Below, piece after piece: positions 1-7,967 of a DNA stretch of 64,000 nt. Position numbers and translations under genes: made by a program. This DNA is from Salinisphaera shabanensis E1L3A (GTDB lineage: Bacteria > Pseudomonadota > Gammaproteobacteria > Nevskiales > Salinisphaeraceae), in contig NZ_AFNV02000003.1 in the NCBI RefSeq assembly GCF_000215955.2, forward strand, positions 1 to 64,000, given 5' to 3'. Numbering within the stretch: position 1 is the first letter of the stretch; every line of letters begins with the position of its first letter. The notes beneath the pieces were generated by a model. It was not told the DNA's origin. It did not search any database and worked only from the letters and a program-made list of their open reading frames with translations.

Positions 1-810
1 ATCCGGCGCGCCGGCGCCCGTGCTGCGCAGCACATGGTCGAGATCGAACCACAGCTCCTGGGCGCGATGAATCGCGAAACAGGGCGCGACCACTGGCCCG
101 CCGCCGCGTGCGTCGCTGTCGGCGAACACCCCGGCCCAGGCGGCCTGGCGATCAGCGAACGATTTGTAGTGCTCCGGTCGGGCCGGTTCGGCGCCGCGGG
201 TGGATTCCACCACCAGATAATCGACCGGGCCCGGCGTCTGCTGGCCGGCGAGCAGGGACTGATAGGGATTGGCCGGCGTGTTGCCGCCGATATCGCCACT
301 GAAACAGATCGATCGCCGCGTGCTGGTACGGCTGCGCCAGGCAATGGTGACGGCGACCGCGCCCAGAATATGCGCGCTGCGATGCAAGGTCACCGCCACG
401 CCGTGCAGCCGCATCGGCCGCGCGAATGCGAAATCCGCACGGCGATCCAGCGGCTGGAAATCGATCATCTCGACGTCGTTCGCGTCGTACTCGCGCGAGA
501 ACTTCGCGGCATCGAACAGGGCGATCCGCGTCATCTCAGCTGTGGCCTGCGTGCAATACACCGGCCCACGAAAACCCGCGCGATGCAGCTGCGGCAGCCG
601 CCCACAGTGATCGCGGTGCGCGTGGGTAAGAAAGACACAGCTCAGATGCCGCGCATCGAAACCAAGCCGCGGCGCGCCGTCCGGGCGCTCCAGCTCGCGT
701 TCGGCATGGGCACCGCAATCCACAAGCGCACGCAGCCCGAGGCGTGTATCCGTAAGCAGGCTGGCAGAACCCGTGACGCCGTCGGCCCCGCCAATGAAGG
801 TCAATTCCAT
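1..810 (-). CDS. MBL-fold / beta-CASP RNA-processing nuclease-like protein (partial, 3' end beyond left edge)
   Basis: The minus-strand frame starts at ATG 810-808 and stays open to base 1, so 270 codons are seen and the C-terminus lies outside the window. The N-terminus (MELTFIGGADGVTGS) is typical of the metallo-beta-lactamase fold. The metal-binding HxHxDH motif is present as HAHRDH at residues 63-68, followed by CGRLPQL. Farther on come SGDIGGN and a stretch ending CFAIHRAQELWFDL that resembles the start of a beta-CASP domain (compare PAFAVGRTQEL in the CPSF73/YkfI-type family). Such proteins are Zn-dependent RNA exo/endonucleases; the substrate is unknown here. It is a lone gene facing left. 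Confidence 0.85.
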   Translation of the reverse strand, partial: MELTFIGGADGVTGSASLLTDTRLGLRALVDCGAHAERELERPDGAPRLGFDARHLSCVFLTHAHRDHCGRLPQLHRAGFRGPVYCTQATAEMTRIALFDAAKFSREYDANDVEMIDFQPLDRRADFAFARPMRLHGVAVTLHRSAHILGAVAVTIAWRSRTSTRRSICFSGDIGGNTPANPYQSLLAGQQTPGPVDYLVVESTRGAEPARPEHYKSFADRQAAWAGVFADSDARGGGPVVAPCFAIHRAQELWFDLDHVLRSTGAGAPD

Positions 811-1189
811 GACGTCATTATGCGGGGAGTGCGGTAGTCGGTTTCAGCGGCGCCGCTGCGTGCGTCATATCGGACTATGAGACGCCGAGAGCACTATGCC
901 CGTAATCGAGCGTTTCAGCTACGCATCGGCAATCATTTAACTAAATTTCTGCACGATGCACGACGCGACGCTCAGCTCGCTATGAAGTCTGGACAGCGTT
1001 TCGAGCAGAAATAGCGATAGCGGGGCTCGAAATTATCGAGGGTATCTGACCCTATTCTCCACTCACTGTGTAGTAGAAGAATACTTCATTCCGCTGACGA
1101 GAGCAGAAAGCAAGAGCCTGCTTAGACTATCCATATAAAGCCGAACAATATAAACACGAGATAAAGCGATTCTAAAAAACCAATAATAT
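811..1189. other. Intergenic stretch without a recognised gene
   Basis: About 380 bases separate the MBL gene start from the end of the SecB-like gene. I see no convincing reading frame, tRNA or terminator. Base composition shifts from GC-rich (left) to clearly AT-rich from about 1050 on, which marks the edge of the accessory islet. A 62-codon open frame at 1063-1251 overlaps the chaperone gene and resembles no protein I know. Confidence 0.6.
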
Positions 1190-1696
1190 TCACCCATCAT
1201 CAGTCTGGAGCCTTTCAATATGGCTTTTATCGATATCTCGATTTTGGGCAAATTGAACAGTTTCTAAAGTTACTCTTGGCAAATGCATCCTGCAAGTTTG
1301 GCTATTTAAGAGCTCCCTCCAGTATGGCCAAACATGAAAACTAGAATTTTTCAAGCAAAACTCGTCTATACTTTCCTGCTCTATAGGGGAAGTTATTTTG
1401 TATTCTGAGATAAACTGCGACTCAATGATAGATTTAATGCTTGCGTCGCCATCATCAGTTTCAGCATCTATCCAACGAGCGCCAAGCCGAGTATAAACGC
1501 GGAGTAAAAGTTCTCCGTTTCCAGTTTCAAGCACAGAAGATTTCTCCACAACATGCATATGCTGGAATTCAAGCTTATCTAAATCATCTGCATCTTTTGG
1601 GTTAAAGCTGTTTTTATGCTCTGATATCAATTCAATCAGATAAACATCTAGTATCTTTAACGACTCGATAGCATCCTGTAACGCTTTGGTAATCAT
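1190..1696 (-). CDS. SecB-like chaperone of a toxin-antitoxin-chaperone (TAC) operon
   Basis: 168 aa. The C-terminal half carries the SecB signature: residues 113-150 contain FCLKNSSFHVWPYWRELL and then CRMHLPRVTL, matching the FPYARE...R.GFPPL-type core of SecB. Solitary SecB-like proteins encoded behind an antitoxin act as dedicated chaperones that fold the antitoxin and so hold the toxin in check. The ATG (1696-1694) overlaps the antitoxin stop in an ATGA, implying translational coupling. Codon use is AT-rich compared with the flanking housekeeping genes, which fits horizontal acquisition. It is unlikely to be the housekeeping SecB, given its divergence and position. Confidence 0.82.
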   Translation of the reverse strand: MITKALQDAIESLKILDVYLIELISEHKNSFNPKDADDLDKLEFQHMHVVEKSSVLETGNGELLLRVYTRLGARWIDAETDDGDASIKSIIESQFISEYKITSPIEQESIDEFCLKNSSFHVWPYWRELLNSQTCRMHLPRVTLETVQFAQNRDIDKSHIERLQTDDG

Positions 1697-2223
1697 GCTG
1701 CATACCTAGGCGAATTCCCGTAATTATAAATATCCACTACCTTTGTAGTTTTTATTTTCTTTCCTACAGTGTGGGCCGATACGGTTTCCCATTTTCCTAC
1801 TAATTGTTCTTCTAGTCCCGCCTTCCTAGCTAAATATTCGAAAACGCCCGGAACTTCAACAGATAGTCGAAGAATTCTATCCATAGACGACGATTGAAAA
1901 ACATCGTCGTTCTCGTATTTTGAGAATGAAACCGGCCCGCCGCCAAACATCTCTGCAGCAATATCCTGAGTGATCTTTAGCTCGGCCCGTAGCGATCGAA
2001 TCTCGGCGCCGGTTAAATAGCCATTAGCCTTTTTCTTTGCCGCAATCATATTGCGTTTATTCTGTTTTAACTGAGAAGCATCAGCCTGTTCGCTTCCGCA
2101 TGTATCGCAGACAGAATGAAGATTCTCTATTCTATAAACTTCACCATTGAAATCGACTCGTCGATAAAACTTAAGAGACTTAAGCGTTCCTTCGCCACAT
2201 ATTGGACATATTTTGGTAGCCAT
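1693..2223 (-). CDS. MqsA-type antitoxin with C-terminal extension (middle gene of TAC operon)
   Basis: 176 aa from ATG 2223-2221, which is preceded by a GAG Shine-Dalgarno on the minus strand; an upstream in-frame ATG at 2253 would overlap the toxin and has a poorer context. The N-terminal zinc-binding part has C6PIC9 and C39DTC42. Residues 71-122 form an HTH_XRE-like domain (TGAEIRSLRAELKITQ...FSKYEND), the MqsA architecture. After the HTH there is an extra tail of about 54 residues containing W145, Y166, Y168 and Y174. In TAC systems such a tail is the chaperone-addiction segment that the SecB-like protein binds; that assignment is an inference here. The stop overlaps the chaperone start by 4 nt. 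Confidence 0.85.
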   Translation of the reverse strand: MATKICPICGEGTLKSLKFYRRVDFNGEVYRIENLHSVCDTCGSEQADASQLKQNKRNMIAAKKKANGYLTGAEIRSLRAELKITQDIAAEMFGGGPVSFSKYENDDVFQSSSMDRILRLSVEVPGVFEYLARKAGLEEQLVGKWETVSAHTVGKKIKTTKVVDIYNYGNSPRYAA

Positions 2224-2231
2224 ATTAATTC

Positions 2232-2657
2232 TCAGATATTTGACAGGTGGCAAGATATTAGAAGTATCACTCGTCCGGTTTTAGCGATTGAGATTTTTAA
2301 ATAATACTCAGTCTGTCTGAAGCTATTTATCGCCGGATACCACTCTCGGCGGCTCACGGAATATGCATCGCATGCCGCCCAACTATTGCTATTCCCTCGA
2401 CACCACTCGGAACCTATGTACCGGCCTTTTGTTGTAGCTAGTTGAACCAGCTCGCTGAGGTCGGACCCGTCCAAACAAAGCTCGCCAACATCGCCTATGC
2501 ATCTCTTGGTCCAAGGTATGGGAGCCCTTGCCTCGGACCCAACTGAAGCGGCAAGAATTTGGTCGGCTGTATAAATAGGACCATCGCGTATAGTGCGGTC
2601 GCCACCGTCGTCGGGTAGCGCTCCTTCTCCATAAAGGCTGACGACGGAAATTACCAT
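2232..2657 (-). CDS. Putative toxin of the TAC operon (MqsR-like C-terminus)
   Basis: 141 aa, first gene of the operon, ending 8 nt before the antitoxin ATG. The only similarity I can point to is the C-terminal TEYYLKISI...RVILLISCHLS, which resembles the last two strands of MqsR (VYLKITV..VLIVSFK); the middle part (CRGNSNSWAACDAYSVSRREW) I do not recognise. MqsR-type toxins are RelE-fold mRNA interferases. The role as toxin rests mainly on position: toxin-antitoxin-chaperone is the standard gene order. An ADP-ribosyltransferase or another toxin fold cannot be excluded. The ATG lies inside a perfect palindrome (2651-2665). AT-rich like its partners. Confidence 0.6.
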   Translation of the reverse strand: MVISVVSLYGEGALPDDGGDRTIRDGPIYTADQILAASVGSEARAPIPWTKRCIGDVGELCLDGSDLSELVQLATTKGRYIGSEWCRGNSNSWAACDAYSVSRREWYPAINSFRQTEYYLKISIAKTGRVILLISCHLSNI

Positions 2658-2665
2658 GATGGTAA
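2651..2665. promoter_or_regulatory. Palindrome over the toxin start: candidate autoregulatory operator of the TAC operon
   Basis: TTACCATGATGGTAA is a perfect 7+1+7 inverted repeat that covers the toxin start codon. MqsA-family antitoxins bind short palindromes at their own promoter, so this is a natural operator candidate. The sequence differs from the known MqsA site in E. coli, and no strong -35/-10 pair is obvious upstream, so the role is inferred. Confidence 0.45.
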
Positions 2666-2864
2666 CTTTGAGGCTTTATCGGCAGGTTTGCAACTTCGAA
2701 TAGGCGCCAATTTGCTACAAGGGAATCGTTAGCCGGCTCGACCGCGCTGGTTTTGGCAGCGCTTCGACCCAGAGTCCGAGGTTTAGGTGGGCGCTTCTGC
2801 GGCCGTCTAGGAAGCCTAGTCAGCCGGAGCTAGCCCTCTGAGTTCTTCCTTTGACCGCTCTTCG

Positions 2865-3163
2865 TTATACCCACGAACCAGTACTCGCTCCGGCCGCTGG
2901 CGTAGACGCGCCACACCCACTGACCGTAATCGAACCCTCGCCATGCTTGTTGATAAGCCCGTATGGGAAACGGTTTACAAGACAGCGGCGGGTACGGCGA
3001 CCCACCGGTGAATAGGCGTCCGGGAATTGCTGGATGCGTGCTAGCGTCTCGCGCACGGCTTGGCGGAACTGCTGGCCAAGGCCTGGAAGCTGCTGCTCGT
3101 AGTAATCGACAGGGTCATCAAACTCGGCTTCCGCAGCCTCGTAGAAATGGACTTGCGAGGCTA
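2865..3163 (-). pseudogene. Degenerate ParE/RelE-type toxin
   Basis: Directly behind the antitoxin stop the frame reads SQVHFYEAAEAEFDD...VDYYEQQLPGLGQQFR and later VNRFPYGLI, unmistakably ParE/RelE family. Both ends look broken. Where the start codon should overlap the antitoxin stop there is CTA in place of ATG, and no ATG, GTG or TTG follows nearby in frame. After FPYGLI the expected final strands (V.AVAH..R.PGYW) are missing; the frame runs on into an unrelated 25-residue tail, while a different frame reads WVWRVYASGRSEYWFVGITK. I read this as an inactivated toxin beside a still intact antitoxin. Confidence 0.6.
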
Positions 3164-3376
3164 GTCGTATTTGCCGAATACCTGTGACGCGGGAACGGAC
3201 TTCATCTCGCCCCGCTCGGCCGCGTCGATGCGCGCCTCCGCTTCCTCGGCCCACAGTCGGTCGAGTTCTGGATCAGGCTTGTCGAGGCTCGATAGCAGTT
3301 CTTCGACCAGGGCCGCACGCTCGGCGGGCGACAATGTCAGGGCGTCGTCCAGGATTTTATCGACAGTCGCGCTCAT
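3161..3376 (-). CDS. Addiction-module antitoxin component (CHP02574-like)
   Basis: 71 aa from ATG 3376-3374. The sequence has the typical form of 'putative addiction module component' proteins: an N-terminal helix with LSPAERAALVEELLSSL, then DPELDRLWAEEAEARI, and a C-terminal toxin-wrapping segment rich in E and R. Such proteins neutralise ParE/RelE-type toxins and repress their operon. The partner (downstream on the minus strand) is decayed, so this may be an orphan antitoxin, possibly retained because it can protect against related toxins such as the second module at 5511-6033. Confidence 0.8.
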   Translation of the reverse strand: MSATVDKILDDALTLSPAERAALVEELLSSLDKPDPELDRLWAEEAEARIDAAERGEMKSVPASQVFGKYD

Positions 3377-3470
3377 GGTTGCGGCTCGTTCGTTCCAAGA
3401 TCCAAGACTAGAACCTGCCGAGCGGCGAGTAAACGCATATCGGTTCGCCGGACTGCTTGGGCCGGATACG

Positions 3471-3500
3471 AAAAAGGCCGGCGCAATGGCCGGCCTTTCG
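3471..3500 (-). terminator. Rho-independent terminator of lpdA
   Basis: AAGGCCGGC and GGCCGGCCTT face each other around a short loop just past the lpdA stop (3522). Read on the minus strand the stem is followed by five T. Confidence 0.8.
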
Positions 3501-3521
3501 AAAGTTCCACAAGGAACTAGG

Positions 3522-5426
3522 CTACTTCTTCTTCGGAATATACAAATCCGTGAGCGTGCCCGCCGCGGCCTCGGCGGCCATGCCGACCGTCTCCGACAGG
3601 GTCGGATGCGGATGGATGGTGAGGCCGATGTCGTGCGCGTCGCAGCCCATTTCGATGGCCAGGCCCAGTTCGGCGATGAGTTCGCCGGCACCGGGGCCGA
3701 CGGCGCCGGCGCCGATGGCGCGGCCGGTTTCCTTGTCGAACAGGATCTTGGTGTTGCCTTCCGAGGTGCCCATGCCGAGGGCGCGGCCGCTAGCGGCCCA
3801 GGGGAAGGCGCCCTTCTCGTATTCGATACCGTCTTTCTTGGCCTGGGTTTCGGTGACGCCGGTCCAGGCGACTTCCGGGTCTGTATAGACCACGGAGGGA
3901 ATAACCTTGGCATCGAAGGCGGCTTTTTCGCCGGCACAGCATTCGGCCGCGACCTTGCCCTGATGGGTGGCACGGTGGGCGAGCTGCGGTTCGCCGGAGA
4001 CGTCACCGATGGCGAAGATGTTGTCCACGCTGGTGCGGCACTGCTTGTCGATGGTGATGAAGCCGCGCTCGTCCACCTTCACGCCGACGTTCTCGGCGCC
4101 GATCTTCTTGCCGTTGGGCTTGCGGCCGATGGCGGCGAGCACGCGGTCGTATTCCTTGCTCTCGGGGGCGTCCTTGCCTTCGAAGCTGGCTTTAAGGGAC
4201 TTCTTGCCGGCCTTGATGCCGGTGACCTTGGTGCCGGTCCAGATATTGCCGCAGCGGCTGCTCATGCGTTTTTGGAGCGGCTTGACCAGGTCGCGGTCGG
4301 CGCCGGGGATGAGCGTGTCGGTCATCTCGACGATGTCGACATCTGTGCCGTGGGCGGCATAGACGTTGGCCAGTTCCAGGCCGATGATGCCGCCGCCGAT
4401 CACGAGCAGCGATTTCGGGATTTCGTCCGGCGACAGGGCGGCTTCGGAATCCCAGATGCGGTCGTCTTCGGGCCAGTCGGGCAGGATGACCGGCTCGGAG
4501 CCGACGGCGATGATGCAGTTGTTGAAGCTGATCTCGCTGGTTTCGCCATCGCCATGACTATCGCCTTCGATGGAGAGCGTGTGTTCGTCCTTGAAGGTGC
4601 CCGTGCCGGTGACGACGTTTACCTTGCGCTTGGAGGCCATGGACTTGAGGCCGCCGGTGAGCTTGTCGATAACCGACTGCTTGAACTCCATGAGCTTGGG
4701 CAGCTCGATCTTGGGCTTGCCGAAGGACACGCCGTGGTTGGCCATGTCGGCGGCGTCCTCGATGACCTTGGCGGAATGCAGAAGGGCCTTGGAGGGAATG
4801 CAGCCGATGTTCAGGCAGACACCGCCGAGCACGCTGTGGCGTTCGACCAGGGTGACGTTCAGGCCCATGTCTGCAGCACGAAACGCTGCGGTATAGCCGC
4901 CGGGGCCGGAACCGAGCACCAGCACGTCGCAGTCGTAGCCGTGGTCTTTCTTCGGCGCGGACTTCGACTGGCTTTCTTTTTGACTCTTTTCGCCGCTCTT
5001 GGCGTCTTTTTCTTTGCCTTTCGACGACGATTTCTTCTTTTCACCGCCTTTCGATTGCTTCTTCTCGCGCTCTTCGGCGTCCTCGGCCTGCTTCTGGTTG
5101 GCGGCCTTTTCTTCCTTTTCGGCGTCGTCGGCCTTGGCGTCGGCCTTGGCGTCGGCCTTGTCGTCTTCGCCCTCGTCGTCGCTGCCGCTATCGGCGGCTT
5201 CGAGCAGGGCGATGACGTCGCCTTCGGAGACCTTGTCGCCTTCCTTGACCTTCATCTCCGTGATCTTGCCGGCCGCGGACGAGGGCACTTCCAGCGTGGC
5301 CTTATCCGATTCCAGCGTGATCAGCGCCTGTTCTTCCTCCACCTCGTCGCCCGCGGCGACCAGTACTTCGATGACCTCGACTTCGTCGAAGTCGCCAATG
5401 TCCGGAACCTTGATTTCCTGCGCCAT
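3522..5426 (-). CDS. lpdA: Dihydrolipoyl dehydrogenase (E3) with N-terminal lipoyl domain
   Basis: 634 aa, longer than plain E3 (about 475) because a lipoyl domain is fused in front (residues 1-78, lipoyl-lysine K42 in ESDKA). A charged linker follows (about 79-162), first acidic, then Lys/Ser-rich. The flavoprotein part starts with the FAD-binding GSGPGG, has the redox disulfide C204LNIGC209, a second nucleotide-binding GGGIIGLE and the C-terminal catalytic HPHPTLSE. It reoxidises dihydrolipoamide of the pyruvate dehydrogenase complex with NAD+. It lies downstream of aceE-aceF but is separated from aceF by a toxin-antitoxin pair. Confidence 0.96.
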   Translation of the reverse strand: MAQEIKVPDIGDFDEVEVIEVLVAAGDEVEEEQALITLESDKATLEVPSSAAGKITEMKVKEGDKVSEGDVIALLEAADSGSDDEGEDDKADAKADAKADDAEKEEKAANQKQAEDAEEREKKQSKGGEKKKSSSKGKEKDAKSGEKSQKESQSKSAPKKDHGYDCDVLVLGSGPGGYTAAFRAADMGLNVTLVERHSVLGGVCLNIGCIPSKALLHSAKVIEDAADMANHGVSFGKPKIELPKLMEFKQSVIDKLTGGLKSMASKRKVNVVTGTGTFKDEHTLSIEGDSHGDGETSEISFNNCIIAVGSEPVILPDWPEDDRIWDSEAALSPDEIPKSLLVIGGGIIGLELANVYAAHGTDVDIVEMTDTLIPGADRDLVKPLQKRMSSRCGNIWTGTKVTGIKAGKKSLKASFEGKDAPESKEYDRVLAAIGRKPNGKKIGAENVGVKVDERGFITIDKQCRTSVDNIFAIGDVSGEPQLAHRATHQGKVAAECCAGEKAAFDAKVIPSVVYTDPEVAWTGVTETQAKKDGIEYEKGAFPWAASGRALGMGTSEGNTKILFDKETGRAIGAGAVGPGAGELIAELGLAIEMGCDAHDIGLTIHPHPTLSETVGMAAEAAAGTLTDLYIPKKK

Positions 5427-5510
5427 GGTTTGTCCTGTCTCGATTCTCTATTCCAGACCGTCGGGCATTCGATCGACACTCTGGGTAATGTTTTCAGTTG
5501 CGCCTAACGA

Positions 5511-5804
5511 TCAAAAACGACGCTGCAGCCAATATCCGGGGAGACGGCGATCATGCGCGACAGCCACTACAAAAACCGTCTGATCATCAATGAAGTAGAA
5601 CAGCGATTGCGGGAATCGGCGCATGGCGAACCGTCGATAAACGTCGCGCCAGACAGGCGCTATCTCGGGCGATTCAGCGACAAGATTCAATGTGCTATCG
5701 AACGTCCGAAGATAGACGACGCCAAGGCCGGCTGCTTCGTACTCGTAATAGGCCGCCTGCTCGTTGAGTTCATACTCTGCTTCCGGATGAATTTCAACGT
5801 CCAT
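5511..5804 (-). CDS. ParE/RelE-type toxin
   Basis: 97 aa. It begins with MDVEIHPEAEYELNEQAAYYE, the usual ParE opening, and ends with RRFPQSLFYFI..QTVFVVAVAHDRRLPGYW, the conserved C-terminal strand block. ParE-type toxins act on DNA gyrase and RelE-type on ribosome-bound mRNA; sequence reading alone does not tell which applies. The start overlaps the end of the antitoxin gene by 11 nt, so the pair is translationally coupled. The module lies between aceF and lpdA on the same strand. Confidence 0.88.
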   Translation of the reverse strand: MDVEIHPEAEYELNEQAAYYEYEAAGLGVVYLRTFDSTLNLVAESPEIAPVWRDVYRRFAMRRFPQSLFYFIDDQTVFVVAVAHDRRLPGYWLQRRF

Positions 5805-6033
5805 CTTGCAAACGCGCGTAAGCGTCGGCCATCACCTCTGCGGCAGCGCGGGTTTTAACTTTCCCATCCCGTATTTCCTGCCGACGACGCTTGATTGTCT
5901 TCAACCAGGCGTCGTCCACGTCCGATTCATGGTCGCCGTCGGCATCGGCCAGCAAATTCCGAACTAGCCGATACTTGTCAGACGTTTCCAGTTGGCTGGC
6001 TTCACGCTGCAGATCTTCGACTGACTTGCCCAT
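5794..6033 (-). CDS. Antitoxin of the ParE-type module
   Basis: 79 aa: MGKSVEDLQREASQLETSDK, then ADGDHESDVDDAWLKTIKRR, ending KTRAAAEVMADAYARLQ. The central D-A-W-x(5)-RR pattern and size match addiction-module antitoxins of the CHP02574-like group. It starts only 29 nt after the aceF stop, so it can be read through from the aceEF transcript unless it has its own promoter. Confidence 0.82.
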   Translation of the reverse strand: MGKSVEDLQREASQLETSDKYRLVRNLLADADGDHESDVDDAWLKTIKRRRQEIRDGKVKTRAAAEVMADAYARLQDGR

Positions 6034-6062
6034 AGCGCCTCCAAGAGCTCGCGTTCTCTATC

Positions 6063-7880
6063 CTAGAGTAGCAACGTCCGAAGATCCGATAGCTTCTCAC
6101 TCAGGAAGCCCGTAATCCTCGCCGCCTTGGCCCCGTCGATCACGCGGTGATCGTAGGAGAACGACAACGGCAGAATCAGGCGCGGCTCGAACTCGGAGCC
6201 GTTCCAGACCGGCTGCATGCTGTGCTTGGATACACCCAGAATGCCGACCTCGGGGGAGTTCACGATGGGCGTGAATGCCGTACCGCCCACACCGCCGAGG
6301 CTGGAGATCGAGAAGCAGGCGCCTTTCATGTCGTCGCCCTTGATCTTGCCTTCGCGGGCCCGGGTGGATACGTCGTCCAGGTCGCGGGCGATCTCGTAGA
6401 TGCCTTTCTTGTCGACATCCTTGACCACCGGCATGAGCAGGCCGTTGGGCGTGTCGACCGCTACGGCGATATTCACGTATTTCTTGTGAACCAGATGCTC
6501 GCCGTCGGCGGTGAGCGAACTGTTCAAGTCCGGGAAGGCCTTCAATGCCGCCGCGGAGGCTTTCAGCAGGAACGCCAGCGGCGTGAGCTTGACGCCCTCG
6601 GCCTTGGCTTTTTCCTTGTTGGCCTGACGGAAGTCTTCCAGGTCGGTGATATCGGCATTGTCGAACTGGGTGACATGCGGAATGAGCAGCCAGTTCTTGT
6701 GTACGGCCTTGGCCGACATCTTGCGAATACGGGCCAGCTCCACGGTCTCGACTTCGCCGAACTGGCTGAAGTCGATATCCGGCTGGGCGGGTACGCTGCC
6801 ACCACCGCCGGCCGGGGCCGAAGCACCGCCGCCGCTCTGCGCCTGCGACAGGGCTTTCTTCACATAGGACTGGACGTCTTCGACAGTGATTCGGCCTTTG
6901 CGGCCCGAGCCGTCCACATGGCCGAGGTCGGCGCCGAGTTCGCGCGCGTACTTGCGCACGCTCGGCGAAGCATGGGCCTTGCCAAAGCGCTCTTCGTCGA
7001 CGTTTTCCAGCTTGGAGGAATCGCCGCTGTCGTCTTTCGCGGCCTGTTTCTTCGGCGCGTCGTCCTTCTTCGACGACTTGTCTTCGGACTTCTTCTTGCC
7101 CGCCTTGTCGTCTTTCTTGTCGGACTTGTTGTCCTTCTTGGCGCGGTCGCCGTCGCCGGATTTCTTGCTCGACGCCTTGTCCTGCTTGGACGACTTCTTC
7201 TTGTCGCCGCCGGAGGACTCGCCGCCGGCTTTTTCCAGCATGGCGATGACATCGCCTTCGGAGACGGTATCGCCTTCCGAGACCTTCATTTCCGTGATCT
7301 TGCCGGCCGCGGATGAGGGCACTTCCAGGGTGGCCTTGTCCGATTCCAGCGTGATGAGCGGCTGTTCTTCCTCGACCTCGTCGCCCTCGGCAACCAGCAC
7401 TTCGATGACTTCGACGGCGTCGAAATCGCCGATATCGGGGACTTTTACCTCGATGGTTTCGCCGCCAGCGTCTTCGTCGTCGGTATCGTCTTCTTGCGCG
7501 TCGGCCGATTCATCGGCATCGCTGTCGTCGTTCTGTTCTTCCGCGTCGTCTTCGGACTCATCGCCGTCGTCGGCGGCGTCGTCGCCGGCTTCGGCGTCAT
7601 CCGCTTCGCCGTCGTCGTCATCATCCGAATCGTCGTCTTCGTCGGCTGCTTCCACAAGCGCGATCACATCGCCCTCGGAGACGTTATCGCCTTCCGAGAC
7701 TTTCATTTCCGTGATCTTGCCGGCAATGGTGGAAGGCACCTCGAGGGTCGCCTTGTCCGATTCTAGGGTGATGAGCGGCTGTTCCTGCTCGATCGTGTCG
7801 CCTTTGGACACCAGTACTTCGATGACTTCGACCGAGTCGAAGTCGCCGATATCCGGGACCTTGATTTCCTGCGCCGCCAT
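6063..7880 (-). CDS. aceF: Dihydrolipoamide acetyltransferase, E2 of pyruvate dehydrogenase
   Basis: 605 aa. Domains in order: lipoyl 1 (residues 1-80, K43), an extremely acidic linker (81-140, almost only D, E, A, S), lipoyl 2 (143-218, K182), a Lys/Ser/Asp-rich linker (225-290), the peripheral-subunit-binding domain (303-340, ASPSVRKYARELG), a short Gly/Ala/Pro hinge and the catalytic acetyltransferase domain (370-605) with the active-site DHRVIDGA near residue 577. It transfers acetyl from E1 to CoA and forms the complex core. Many E2 linkers are Ala/Pro-rich; the acidic and basic linkers here are unusual. Confidence 0.96.
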   Translation of the reverse strand: MAAQEIKVPDIGDFDSVEVIEVLVSKGDTIEQEQPLITLESDKATLEVPSTIAGKITEMKVSEGDNVSEGDVIALVEAADEDDDSDDDDDGEADDAEAGDDAADDGDESEDDAEEQNDDSDADESADAQEDDTDDEDAGGETIEVKVPDIGDFDAVEVIEVLVAEGDEVEEEQPLITLESDKATLEVPSSAAGKITEMKVSEGDTVSEGDVIAMLEKAGGESSGGDKKKSSKQDKASSKKSGDGDRAKKDNKSDKKDDKAGKKKSEDKSSKKDDAPKKQAAKDDSGDSSKLENVDEERFGKAHASPSVRKYARELGADLGHVDGSGRKGRITVEDVQSYVKKALSQAQSGGGASAPAGGGGSVPAQPDIDFSQFGEVETVELARIRKMSAKAVHKNWLLIPHVTQFDNADITDLEDFRQANKEKAKAEGVKLTPLAFLLKASAAALKAFPDLNSSLTADGEHLVHKKYVNIAVAVDTPNGLLMPVVKDVDKKGIYEIARDLDDVSTRAREGKIKGDDMKGACFSISSLGGVGGTAFTPIVNSPEVGILGVSKHSMQPVWNGSEFEPRLILPLSFSYDHRVIDGAKAARITGFLSEKLSDLRTLLL

Positions 7881-7967
7881 AAAGCGTTTCCTTGGCTGCT
7901 GGCGTAACGGCTGACCGCCGTTACGCCGTGTCTATCGTTGCTGCCTGCCCGACAATCGCGAGCGCGA

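Noticed and set aside
1063-1251. 62-codon minus frame overlapping the SecB-like gene end
   Set aside because: Overlaps a recognised gene, no family match and no separate start signal; possibly chance in AT-rich DNA.
2865-2945. Possible separate gene tail reading WVWRVYASGRSEYWFVGITK
   Set aside because: Interesting in composition, but no start or recognisable family; kept only as context of the decayed toxin.
3171-5507. Long plus-strand open frame (778 codons) opposite lpdA
   Set aside because: Antisense shadow of a well-conserved gene, caused by high GC at codon position 3. The sequence is low complexity and matches no family.
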